Shown here piece after piece: positions 1 through 13,100 of a DNA stretch of 64,000 bases. This DNA comes from Sipunculus nudus (Eukaryota; Annelida; Sipuncula; Golfingiida; Sipunculidae). How positions within the stretch are numbered: the stretch's first letter is position 1; each line of letters begins with the position of its first letter. Position numbers and translations under genes: made by a program. The notes under the pieces were generated by a model. It did not search any database, was not told where the DNA came from, and saw only the letters and a list, made by a program, of their open reading frames with translations. The stretch spans positions 7,916,741-7,980,740 of the forward strand of contig CM049318.1 of NCBI GenBank assembly GCA_026874595.1, read 5' to 3'.

Positions 1-111
1 GCAAAGCATATTAAATTTGTTCTTGTCAGGTTGCTTGCAATGAATTATCAGTACTGATAATCACCACAAGTATGTTGAGGATTTTTGTAGCATGTTTAAA
101 AAAATTTGTAT

Positions 112-212
112 AATAATAATAATAATAAAGATATTATTAAATAATAATAATAATGAATTAATAATATTATTAAATAATAATAATAGCATCAAAACAATAA
201 TAATAATAATAT
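112..212. repeat. Imperfect (AAT)n microsatellite
   Basis: Several interrupted runs of AAT/ATA. The 60-residue ORF over it is an Ile/Asn artefact. Confidence 0.9.
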
Positions 213-3200
213 TTTCTTTGGAAATCATAAAATCCATGATGATCCATGCTTTAAAACATTATTACATGATTTAGATGATTTAATTAATCCACTGATTAAA
301 AAAATTAATTTAAAAATTCCACATATCAGATCATGATAAAATTAAAAACTTGTACCAGTGACATGCAGTGAAAATGTAAAAGACATCAGATTATCACTAA
401 AGTGAAAATAAAATCATGCATTAAAATATCAGTACATAAAATACTGGTTACGCAAGAGAAAAGCACATGTAGGCATTGTCTGTAGCTTAACTGGAGATTT
501 AATGATAAATGGAAACAATGCATAATCACTGAAATGGAATCAAACTTTGGATCATCATTAACACTGGAAAATTTAAATGGATGTAAATAGGATTGTATTA
601 CAAGATTTACAAAATTGATGTAAAATTGAATTAATGGTTTAAATTGGAATGCATTTCACAAATGTATTTACCAAATACTTGTTTAAATTGTTAAATTATA
701 TTGAATAATAATGATAATCATAGTATACTAATTAAAAAAATCTTGTGTCCAAACATTTAACTTAGAATGTCAATACTCAACAAAAAAATCTGCATATATC
801 TTTATAGAAATGAACACAGCATGGTCACAAATTCCAGGCATTAAAGATTAAATACCAAGGCTAGATGATTATTTTTTATGAAACTAGCTATTAATTCTCC
901 TAGTCCATTGATAAAATAACAATTAATTTTCCTTTACCTTAAAGGCCCGAGAGCAATGTCTGAAGGAACTCGTTAACTGAACCCCTGGTGGAGGATATTG
1001 CCTTGGCTTGATAGGCATATATTAGTCTGAAACCCAGCAGCAAGCGCAAATGAATATACGATTATGGCTCGATAGTCTGGTCATGTCTTGGCTTGTTGCT
1101 AATTACACTTGAACACATGCTTTAGGCCTGTGTGTTTGAATGAAGCCTGCAATCATGAGTTGTATTCAAGGAGTTAGCCATGACTTGGTGTCATATGTTT
1201 GTGGATATTGATCAGTTGATTGATCGGGAAGGTTAACGTCTGGAACTTTGACACTGTATTGTGATGTCAAGTGTTGTATGCCATGAGAGTAGCTGACCCC
1301 GGGGCTGTGACTGCTGGGTATGTGAGATGATAATAGCTTGTGTAATACAGACAGATATATTGTTCAGTATCACTAAGTGGTGTTTGTAGATTTTGGATGG
1401 TACACTAATAAGTCATCCACACATTGACCAGGCATGGCCAAGTACAGGTAAATAATTACTTTGAAGTGTTCTTAAGTAGACATGAGTGTTTAATTGTTAT
1501 TCCAGGTGAGTTCAGCCCTGGCAATATATACTTGATGTATGTGTGTTAAGCTTTGTTATCAGAGTTCACTGCACAAATCAAACATTACAGGCCGTTATGA
1601 ATGAAGGTATCATATGCCTTCAAATGTTTCATGTGTGCTGCAAGTATTTGACATTCTGTCATTTTAGCGGTTTCTCCTTCAAGTTTTCTCATACTCATAT
1701 GTTTCAGTATAATCGCTGATGATGGACTTAAAAAGAGTTTAATGAATCAAATATTCAAAATTGGAGATAAACCAACTTAGGCATAAATAATTAACAGTTA
1801 ATATTATACTTACTTATGTCACAGTATGAATACTATAATCTTTAAATAAGTTGGAAAAAATAAAAATTATTAAATTTGATTTAAAATATTCTATCACAAA
1901 ATCTTACCGCTAATGTTAATTATTATGACTATTGTCATTTCATTAATATACTGAGGTCAAGCATGTAGCCACAAACAGTGCACAGCTCTTGGTGGTCAAC
2001 ACCTTTTTTAGGTAGGTCATATGAAGATATTTTAGGAATGAATAGATGAATGGAGCCCTTTTAGATAATGGCTGAGATATGTATACAGCAGTTTAACCTA
2101 TTAGTGGAGCATAGTCCAGCGGGGTCCTGTTAAGAGTTAGATTTAATAGAGCAGTGAGGAATTCAACAGGTTGTGCACAAGTGGTGCACTTGTTACAAGT
2201 GAGTGATAGGATAAAACTAGGGGTTCCTGATGTTGCCAGAGTACTTGTAATGCCAGCCCTGTGACTCTTGACCCCCTGACCTCTGTAGTTTATGGTATAA
2301 ATAGTAACACATAGACTTGTTGGCTTGAAGTGTGTTTACTGATGACAAAAAAAATAACAGCAGTTGGGAAGGCATGTCAATACGTGGTTTTAAATAGAGT
2401 AACCTCTAATTATGGCCACCTGTCTTTAATTGGCACCTCTAAAATACAGGCACATTCAGAGGTCCTGGCAAATGCTTATCAGAGGTTCATAACCTCTCTA
2501 ATGCAGCTACCCTCTGCTGCAGGAGGAGCAGTCCCATCATATTCCATCTTTGAGTGAATTTACATATATACACATACATTAGCACCTTTGTCACAGTTTG
2601 CTCAGTATGGACATGAATGTGAACATTAAAACTATTTTTTTTTTAACCCAGAAAATGAGTTACCATGTGAGTGTAGAATAATATCTAAGAAAAAATGTAC
2701 CAAGACAGGATATTATATGATGCATTGTTCCTTTTACCTCCACCAACAACTTGATGGAAGATACCTTTTTACTTAAGTCTGTCTGTCTGTGTCAGTTTTC
2801 CTGTATGTTTTCTATGCATAATATCAGAGACTGGTGGTTGGGGCTTTCAGAGAATCAGTGAGGAAAAGCAGACCCTGTGGCAAGGAAGGATTTATGAAAA
2901 GTACAGTATCATATGTTATCTGTTTGTCTGTCTCTCTGGCAGTAATTTTGTACCTTCACTGTTGTGGACATCTGGTGGATTTCTGCTTCCTCAGTACCTG
3001 ACTGGTCATGCTGTCATGTCTATTGACCCCTGAGCACCAGAAAATGGGCAGTCTGGGACAGGTTAGCAAATGATCCCCAAAGTTTAGTCTCTGTGGATAT
3101 TCTTTCAGGTCATATTTTTAGTCTTGTTTTTTTAAACAGTGGGCAAGATTGTAGAAAGTTCTACGGTGTTTGGACTGCTTCCTAACATGGGCATAAGACA

Positions 3201-3279
3201 GAGGTTTTTATTCCAGTTCTTTTTAAGTGGCTGTTAAGTCTATAGTGTCCTTACCTCCGGTGGAAATTGATTGTTTGCT

Positions 3280-3760
3280 TAGACATTGGCAACTTGTGAA
3301 GAGCATCTTTCTTGGCACTGTATCCACCTGTTTGTGGCAGAAATCTCTTTTCTTGCATGTCTTGATAAGAGTTTTACCCTCTTCGAGCTTCGTATGATAG
3401 TTTGCAGGAAGGTTGTTCCTTTTGGCTGCCTTCTTTTACTAGCTGATCTGCTTTCTCATTATCGCTGATGCTTACATGTGCAGGAATCCACTGTAGTACT
3501 GTTGTTGTAGTCTTGGCCAGGAAGTTGCAGGAATCCACTGCAGTACTGTTGTTGTAGTCTTGGCCAGGAAGTTTCAGGAATCCACTGTAGTATTGTTGTT
3601 GTAGTCTTGGCCAGGTAGTTAATGTTCCCAATCAACGTCTTGGTCAGGCTGGGTATGTTTAGAAGTGACATTCTGCAGGGCTAACAGAGAATCTGTAAGG
3701 AAGACAATGTTCTTAGGTTTTGATATTGAGGTATGTAGCTAAAGCAGAGTTTTCCACCAG
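3280..3760 (-). mobile_element. LINE (non-LTR retrotransposon) RNase H relic with 47-bp triplication
   Basis: Minus-strand reading gives, in shifted frames, ATYLNIK, then VFLTDSLLALQNVT, then LQWIPAHVSISDNEKAD-QLVKEGS. These are the RNase H motifs of I/Jockey-type LINEs, with the catalytic Asp of TDS and of NEKAD. Stops and frame changes show it is dead. A 47-bp segment starting CAGGAATCCACTG recurs at 3481, 3528 and 3575. Confidence 0.82.
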
Positions 3761-4000
3761 GTGCTGACACTCAAGAGAAGGCAATATGCCTTCTCTCTTG
3801 ATAAAGACACTGAAAATCTGATGGGAAAAATTCTTATTATTAAGACATGTCTCTCCGGAGCTAAGGGGAGCTCATTGGATTCTGGAGTTACTCTGGATGA
3901 AATTCCTGTGAAAGCAAATTAAAAGTTCTGTGTTGGCTGAGACTGTCTGAGTGATACCAGCTAATCTCTCTGCATGATGATATCCATTGTCTCTCTACAG

Positions 4001-4144
4001 ATGGAGAGAGGTCTGGCTGGCCAGCAGGAGGATGAGCTGAATGAACTCAAACACGTGCTGGGTCTCCGTGACAACACCATCAGCAAACTCACCGGTCAGA
4101 TTGACAACTTCCACCTGGAGATTAGTAAACTTCACTCTAAGCAG
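4001..4144 (+). CDS. AKAP9: Scaffold exon a1 (first in window)
   Basis: Acceptor CTCTCTACAG before 4001, donor GTAAGA after 4144; 48 codons, phase 0 at both ends. Coiled coil (NELKHVLGLRDNTISKLTGQ). It happens to begin with ATG at the acceptor, but the strong acceptor and the family's great length make it an internal exon rather than the start. Confidence 0.88.
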
Positions 4145-7100
4145 GTAAGACAATAAGAACAAAGTCTGTGAATCAGTGTATAGTAATAATGTTTGTAGCG
4201 GTAAAGTCTGCTTATCTGCATTTGGCCAACTTTATCTCAGAGACTTCTAGATGCAGTATGAAATATTTAGTGTAACCATTACTGAATGTTTTGTTAATCA
4301 GTCAATGTTAATGAATATCAGTATTTATTTGTGCATGTGATATTGGTTGTGACTTGTAGATAATTAAATGGATCAAGTACCACAGTCACACAGACACCAG
4401 TTTTAAAAATGCTTAAGTTTGTGTCGACACATGTGACAATTAAGTGATGTGAAGTGATGATATATTAAAAATACTAAAAATGTTCCAAATTAGTAATGTC
4501 TGATATAATGCTGCTCATCTGACTTCAGGATAAACTTCAGGGTGAACTTGACCTTGCTGAAGGTGCCGTTAATGAGAAGCAGTTAACGATCGAAGAACTT
4601 GAGAAGAAACTACACGACCAGCAGCTGCTGGCTGGAAACAACAACAAGCTAGAGGAAACCCTGAAAGATCTGCAGCAGCAATACGTAGTGGTTCAAGGTG
4701 ACCTTGAAACTGCTCAGGCACTGCTCAATGAAAAACTGCAAGAAATTGAGCAGCTGACCAAGCAGGTACAGAAACAAGCACAGATGGCTCAAGACATCGC
4801 TCAACAGGAACAGAAAATTCAAAATATGCAGCAGCAATACACTAACATGCAGGATAAATATAAAGGTGACCTTGACACAGCACAGTGCAATGTCAAGGAC
4901 AAACAGAAAGAGATTGAGCGACTGACACAGCAGTTGATTGAGCATCATCGCGTGTCTGGTGATAATTCGCAGCTTGAACAAATGATTTTTGATTTGCAGC
5001 AGCAGATCAAGGAACGTGACATTACCATTGAGGAGAATGTCAAGGTCATTGAGGATAAGGACAAGGTCATTGAGGACAATTTTAAAATGATTGAAGATAA
5101 TGTCAAAATTATTGAAGAAAAAGAAATAGCTTTAAAGGAGAAAGATGGAGTAATAAAAGAAAAAGAGAATATAATTGAAGAAAAGAAAAAAGTTATTGAA
5201 TATAGTGACAAAGTGATAGAAGATAAAAATAATATTTTAGAGGAAAGAGATAAAATTATTCAGGAGAAAGACAGAACAATTGAAGAGAAGGAGGATTTGT
5301 TGAATAATAAAAACAAAATGCTGGAGGAGAGAGACAAAGTGATCAGTGATAAAAACAAATTAATTACAGAAAAGGATAGCATTCTAGAACAAAAGGATAA
5401 AATTATACAAGAAAAAGACCAGCTTCTGTTACAGAGAGATAATGATCTGGCTGCCATGACAGAAAAAATGCAACAGTTGGTAAGTTATCTTTTAATACTG
5501 AGTCGTGAAGTGTTCTGTGGGAAGACACTGTATTATGTTTATTATTTTTTTGGAACTTGATAAAAGCAAGACTTTCAAGAGGCTTGTCTCGATAAAATAT
5601 GAAGACACTTCATCTAACATATTGTTGGTTATTAAGTTTAAATGATGATAATGTTAATAGTAAGATTAAAAAATATATATACAGAATAAAAATTAGATAT
5701 ATTATACATATTATATATTTTCTTATGTGTAGGTGCTCATGTATTGAACCAAAAATATTGATGAATATTTGATAATTTGGAGCAGGCTCACTGATTATAA
5801 GATGGTGTAGAACTCTCTGAAGAAAGGATATTGTGTTTAAGTATACATGAATATTCATAAGTATTTGTTTTTATATCATTATCCAAACCTTGGATTGTAC
5901 TTTAACTTTGGTGGTAGAAAAAAATATTTCATCAGACCCAACCCAAGATTGGTGCAAGGTTTCATAAATTTTAGATAAAGGCTGAACCTTACTTGAACCC
6001 CACGTTTATTTTACAGAGCGAACATGTGAAGGATTATGAATCTCTAAAACTCCGGCTGGACATAGTGACAGCAGAGAACAAACATAAAGATGACCTGATA
6101 GTCGGCCAGGCTCAGGAGATTGCTGCGGCACAGAGAGCTAACGAACAAGGCTCAGGTGAAGCGGGACTCGGCACAAAGCAACACGCAGGGAGCGTAGATT
6201 ACGATACACAGCTCAGCAGCATCAAAGAGAACCTGGAACAGACGTACAGCCAGCAGATGGGGAATCTACAAGCAAACCATGAGCAGCAGCTGACGAATCT
6301 GCAGCACGAGCTGGAGCTGGATAAATCCAGAGCTCTGGACGAACTCAAGGTTCAGCTGATCCGGACCCACACGGACGAGATCAACCGGCTCTGTCAGCGA
6401 CACGAGGCGGAGATGAAGAGGATGGTGGAGTTAGCAGGACGGGGTATGTAAAGTGGTGCCTCCTGGTGTTAATGTTCTGACATACTATGGTTTGCTTTTT
6501 GTAATTTGTTTGATCCCCACACAGTTTAAGGAATTTTTTTTCTTTTTTCCATACCCTTTCTTGTTTATCAAAAAAGGCAATTTTTTCAGGGGACACAACA
6601 TCATTAGTTCAAGATGTGAAGCACCTGAATGCCATGTTGGAGGAGCTAGATGAAGCCGACCGCCTGATGCAGGACCGGTTGATGGCTGAGGGCGCACCCA
6701 GTGACCCCGCTGAGAGGATTGACCTAGACATAACTGACACAAGTCAAGTAGAAAGAACGGAGAAACTGGAGGTAACACAATTATATATATATATACTGTG
6801 GTTGATTTTTATTTGCAAGGGTTGTAATATTGCAATATTCATGAATGTGATGTATTTGTGAATATGAAACTGTTGGGGATAAGATGCTCCATCAATTAGG
6901 ATGAACAAGAGGGGATGATGCATCTGCACAAACAGATTAATTATCACACCTCTGGATACAGGGTAATAAGTAATCCAGTCTGTCGATGGTATCCAAACTG
7001 GCCATACATACAAGCATTAATTATTGTTAAACAAGTGGGATATATGGACACAAATCATAAGTTAATGACAGAACTAGAAAGAGCATGTAGGATTCATTCT

Positions 7101-10100
7101 AAATTTAAAATCAAGACAGATACTGCAGTACTTAGAATTTATAGATTCTGAGGCAATCTCAAAAATGAAATGCTTGTGAAACATTCAAAACAAAGAAATC
7201 ACAAAATTTTAGCCTCATGAATATAAAGCCAGCCACAAAATATGTGTGTGTGAGAGCCCGGATAATAACATCTTGTTTATGCATTTGAAAAATGTTCCTG
7301 GATTTACTCCAGAGATAAAAATGCAGTAATAAAATGTCTGTAATGTCACAATTGGTTGATTGAGCAGGAACATAATGGGAGTGGAATATGACCTATTTAG
7401 TGGGAGTATGTAAATAGCTAGTAGTATTAGTGATCTGTAACTTCTCCAATACAGACAAAACCCAGCTCCAGTGTATGTGGGTAACTGAGTGTTCACTTTA
7501 CTATATGAGTATAACAGAGTTAGGTCCAAAAGTACCTGTACTTTTAGAGTACTTAGTACCTGTACTCAAGTACTTTCTTCAAAATGACAAAAGTATTTGT
7601 ACCAGTACTCAGGTACTTCAAAAGTACTAATAAAAATGAGTTCTATTATGAACACTTTAAGAAAATTATATTACGACCCTTCCTCATTAAATGAATGCAA
7701 AACATATTACAAACTACTTAACACTGATTGTCTGTTGTAATCAAGTTGGTTGAACTGTTAAGAAACAAAACGTTTTTCAATACCAAAGTGTGTTGTAGTA
7801 TTACTCAACCACATAGGAAACTAAACAACTAAAAGTACTCATTCAAGTACTCATGCATACATTTAGTGTACTCTGTAATTGTACTCAAGTACTTTTGTAA
7901 AAAGGGCTCAAGTACTCTTACTCAAGTACTTTTAAAGTGCTCAGTACTCATACTCAAGTACTTTCAGAGTACTCTGGCTCAACTCTGGTGTATATCAATA
8001 TAAAACTGTTGTTCAGATACAAGAACTTGCGAGGAAAGTTCGAGAGGAGAGTCACCAGATCCTGTTATTGTCAGAGAGGATGCCACACAGGACAGATCCT
8101 GACAGCGGCGTTCCGTCAGCGACACTCGACACGATGGGCAGCTCAGCGTGGGATGAGGATCATGGTCTACCAACGTCCAGCGACAATCTACACAGCTTGC
8201 TGCTAGAGTCACAGAGAGCAGCCTCTATCAGCAGGGTAAGGCTGGGCTGTATTGTCTCATATTTATGTACTATTTGTGACTCCCTATAAATTCCTTTTGT
8301 TGCCCTCTTATTGTGTATCGATAAATTATGAAACTCATGATGGTTATACAGGAGACACATAACTTAGACATGCTTGTTACCTCTGCTGTGTAGTGTGGTA
8401 CATAACAAAACACTGATATACCAGTATACTCTAAACATAATACCTAGAACACATATACACAAAATACCATGATAGACCTGTAAACAACCCTACAGCTACT
8501 CCCGTTAAAAATTCAGCTAATGTTCGACTTCAAAGGATTTCTACCATGATTATAGCTCTATGATGCATACCTTGAATTACATCATGTGATTAGTTAACCG
8601 ACAATAGGTCTCATGATAGTCTTTGTTTTAAACATTTACAAGGCATGAGTTCAGTATACATGTGAAGATGCCACGAAGGCCTAGAAAGTAGCCAAAATGA
8701 CCTTTGCCATACTTACACTCCCAATATCTTTAAATTTTATTTTAATGTCTGTTTTATCTCCTTGTCCTTTACTCCTTTCCTTTGGAAACTATAGAACTGT
8801 CAAGAAACTTTATAAAACTTACATAAGTTGTATTTCAAATCAAGAATTACATGTATCACCATATTTGGCCTATAAATTGTTTCTCTGTGTGGACCAGACA
8901 TTAATATGGTTACTGTCTATAATTTGAAGTTGGTGGAGCTGTGGACAGAGTTTCTGCTGGACCCACTGTTTTGGTCTTACCCACGATACTTTGTGGTATG
9001 TCAAATGTCATGCATGATTGTTGTTGTGACATGCATATTTATGAGTCCTGTTGCATGGCACAAAGTTGTCTTGTGGTCATGTTAAGTAGAGCTTAGGCTG
9101 ATGATTGTTCATCACTTGTATAAATACTACAGTTATATGTACACAGGGGTCATAATAATGCCTTTTCACCTGTCTCAGACAGGCAAAAGTGCATGGAAAG
9201 GCACTTTTCCTTTTGTACCAATCCGTTTGAAAGGTTAACTCCCAGACGTCCCCCTAATAACAAATAATGAAAAATACACAAAAGGTATGCTAACTTGGAA
9301 ACCCCCAGCTACACTGTAACCTCATGCTACTACGGCTTAGCAGCGCTGATGGAATCATAGAGCCCCGTGATATGCAGAGCCATAATAAAGCCCAGTATCA
9401 GACTAAACCCCAGGCCCATTCTCACTTTGTAAGGAAATACGTTATTGGCCAATTTGTTATGTCATTTTGGCCTTTATTCAACAGCAACAATAAGTTTGCT
9501 CAGTGTAGCCATTTGGATGCTGAACCATAACAACACATGTTAGCTGCATCACATAAAAGTCAATACGGAAGTGACTTTCCGTTGGAAAGGCGAATATTTT
9601 GAAGTATTACAAGCCTTTATACCTCAGTTCAAATGATAATTTTAGCATATTTGCCTCTGTAAACAGGTGAAAGGTGATACAAAATTGGTACTGAACTAGG
9701 ATATATGCTCAAATGTTTGGAAAGAAATTACTTTTTTGAAGTAAGGAAAATCTGAGGATTGGTCTGATTCATATAACAGAAATGTTAAAATACTCATGTA
9801 TTTTGCTTCTTGTCATAACCTCGGTAAAATATTGTGCCATAATTGTTTTTCCATATTCATCTGGCCTTTCTAGAAATTATCTTAATTATTTTAGCCACAA
9901 CTACTTACTTTTATATAGTGTGTGCTTTGCTAAGCATCCACCCCGTGGTACAGTTTCCTGAGCTCTTTACGTGCCCATCTGATGACCACCCAACTATCCC
10001 TACCACCCTGCTAAGATGACCACTATTTTTATCCCATACTTATGCAAATCATCATTAAAACCTGCTGACACGACCATCCTCCTACACAACCTCTTTGGCT

Positions 10101-13100
10101 GGTCCCATGGGTTTTGTTTTTTGCAATATTTCACTGTACTTTACTTTTTCTGAAGATAGCTGTCAGCTATGTGTCATGACCCATGTACCCACTTTCTGTT
10201 ATTACCCACTGCTCCACAGTAGGCAAATCAGCACACGCTTGGTATACACAGAACTACACACAGGTGCACATAATAGAATCTCCCCATATATTCACATACA
10301 CCCTTCAGTAGAGACTAACGTTATGAATTAACTTCTTCTCATCTAGTAGTACACCAAGTTAAACTGCTATGGGAGCATTGTATGTCTGCAGGAGTGGAGA
10401 TGTGGTTTTCAGTGCATATACAGGCTGTGCAGTCCTGGTTTCTTGTAGAACTGTGCTGTGTTTTGATTTCATGCAGTATTTGTTTGTTTTGTTTTTTGTT
10501 TTTTTTGCAGTGTGAGATACAAATATATAACTTTACCTAGTTGACATACAGGTAGTTAGAATTCAGACAATAAAAGATTTGAGTTTTACTGGGTTTGATC
10601 ACCTAACAAAATATCACCAACTGCATAAGCCTTATATCTTCCGCATTATGTTTGGTTTTTGTGGTATTTAAAATCTGGTCAAAAATCTGGCCCCTATTGA
10701 TGCAGGAGGATAAGAAAATAAAACAAAGTCCTAAGTCATTATTTCTTCTGTTCACTAATGAGGGCACCTGCTCAAAAGTGGTCTTCCATAAGACATTTAT
10801 TTGAAAATTTGTACTTGCAACATGTGTGATGAATCCTTTACCATCCTTCATCAAAAGTTTAACAAAAAAACAAACAAGAGAGGTAGAACACGTTACTCAA
10901 GCTTTGAAAATCCTGAATGAGCCTTGAAATGTGCTATTTAATAATTGAAAAAGTCATCAACGTTTCCTTGTCTGAGGGCTAGCTATTTTTGAGATGATGC
11001 ATACAAATCTTATGTCTGCAGATCATTTAATCAATTTATTTCTATACTTAGCTGGCTTATTGATAAAAGTATAAGAAATCCTGTGTTGCTTTCAGGACTC
11101 TCAGGCCAGCAGCAGGGTGCTGCAGCTAGAACAGCAGCTACAGCAACAGGTCAGTCCTGGCATATACTGATCATGACCAGCGCTGTATTTTGTCCAGTGC
11201 TGTGTTTATCCTGAATATTCAGTCAAGCAATGTGTATACAGAGTTTTAAACAGCATGAAAAATCAAGAACACACTGGTTGTAATGTTTTTCATTTTGAGG
11301 CCTGTACAAGCCTCGGGGTTTGTCTAGAACTGAATTACCAAACAGTCCATTGAAGAAAGTAACTCCAGTAGCTTATGCTGATTCCAGATGGGAGATAGAA
11401 ATGACTGGGACGTTCATATGCAATTTATGTGGTTCATTAACTTTGTTAATATTTGTATTGAATGCATTGCATGGTGACATATGTTTGTGTGTTTGCTTTC
11501 AAGTTTATATCTGTTGGTTCTGCTTTTGTTGGAATTCTTTTTATTACCTCCGTTGTTATTGGTACTATGTGAGATTTACATTTGGTTGTTTACCCAAGCA
11601 ATTTTCAAAGTGTGTTACCTATATAAATACATTGAAATGATAGACCATCTTGTCATGAATTTACATCAAGATTTAAGTCTCATATATGTGACAAATGAAG
11701 AGTATAAAAACACATATTAAACCACTGGTATGCCACCAGTGTTTAACATAGACTTACACAGAAACACTATCACTTATTAAGCTGAGTTTCAGATTTGATA
11801 CCTTGGTAAAAAGTGTGTTATGGTGAAATTCTGTAAGGCATACCGAAAAAAATGTACAACAGTGTAGGTGTAATGCTTGTGCATATTATAATGTAAAGAC
11901 ACATAACTCAGTTTTAATTCATAGATCAAAATGGAAAGTGAATGTGAATGTGTTAATTTGTTTACAGAGAGAACAGTCAAGCCAGAGGGAGCTTAATCTA
12001 CAGGAGAGAGGTAAATGTCTGTAAAATGACAAATCAGCAGAATTAATGTCTGGATAGTAGCTGTGTATTTTTATTTCAAATGATACCCCAGCATCATATT
12101 ATAATGCTGCTAAACTGCACTCATTACTATTTATTATATTCTCATTAACAATCCTAGAAGTGTCTTGTTAATTATTTTTAGCCAATTTGGGTTTAAGTAC
12201 CATTAGTTGTTCAGTCATGTTAATGATGATTGGTGAATAATTAATATTGTCAATAATATGAGTAGCTTAATTTCCTTAATAATTTGTGGTCCATTCTCAG
12301 TCATGGTCCTAATTATTTTCAGTCACATGATAATCAGTTTGATCACCATTTGTAGTGGAGCAGCTGGAGAACAGTTTGGTTCGGGAACGGGAGGTTGCTG
12401 ATGATCTCAAGAGGAGTCTACTAAAACTGCAAGAATCTCTAAGCGAAGAGCAGCACAAAGTCACACAGCTCATGTAAGTACAGTCAGTCCTTACAGAGTC
12501 ACAGAGGTCATGCAAGGACAGTCCTTACAGAGTCACAGAGCTCATGCAAGGACAGTCCTTACAGAGTCACAGAGCTCAAATTTGTACAGTTCTTATAGTC
12601 ACAGAGCTCTTGTAAGTACAGTCCTTACGAGTCACAGTCATGCAAGTACTGTTCTTAAAATGTCACAGAATTCATGTAAATTAAGTCCTTACAGAGGGAT
12701 AGAGCTCATGTGAGTACAGTCCTCACAAAGTCACAGAGTCATGTAAGTAACATCCTTACAGAGTCACAGAGTCATGTAAGTAACGTCCTTACTGAGTCAG
12801 AGAGTTTATATGTAAGTACAGTCCCTACAGAATCAGAGAGCTCATGTAAGTACAGTCCTTAAAGAGTCACAGAGCTCATGTAAGTACATTCATTACAGAG
12901 TCACAGAGCTCCTGTAAGTACAGTCCTTACAGAGTCACAGAGTCATGTAAGTACAGTCCTTACAGAGTCAGAGAGTTCATGTGTAAGTACAGTCCTTACA
13001 GAGTCACAGAGTCATGTAAGTATGACAAAGTAACTGGAAGCATCCACTGCAGTAGAGGAATGGAACATAAAAGGCTGTGCTCTTTCAGTGGCTGTTAGTG

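Larger units (their letters stand above)
1..4000 (+). other. Intron upstream of the first visible exon
   Basis: No coding exon recognised. An AAT/ATA microsatellite lies at 112-212 and a LINE relic at 3280-3760. The rest is AT-rich non-coding sequence with no clear signal. Confidence 0.6.

Noticed and set aside
4649-5457. Minus-strand ORFs of 65-110 residues
   Set aside because: Shadows of the coiled-coil exon; Leu/Ser-rich low-complexity translation.
6381-6778. Minus-strand ORFs of 71-97 residues
   Set aside because: Overlap exons a3 and a4 on the opposite strand with no family similarity.
12464-13025. CRISPR array
   Set aside because: Units are contiguous without unique spacers, lie in a eukaryotic intron and derive from the adjacent exon border.
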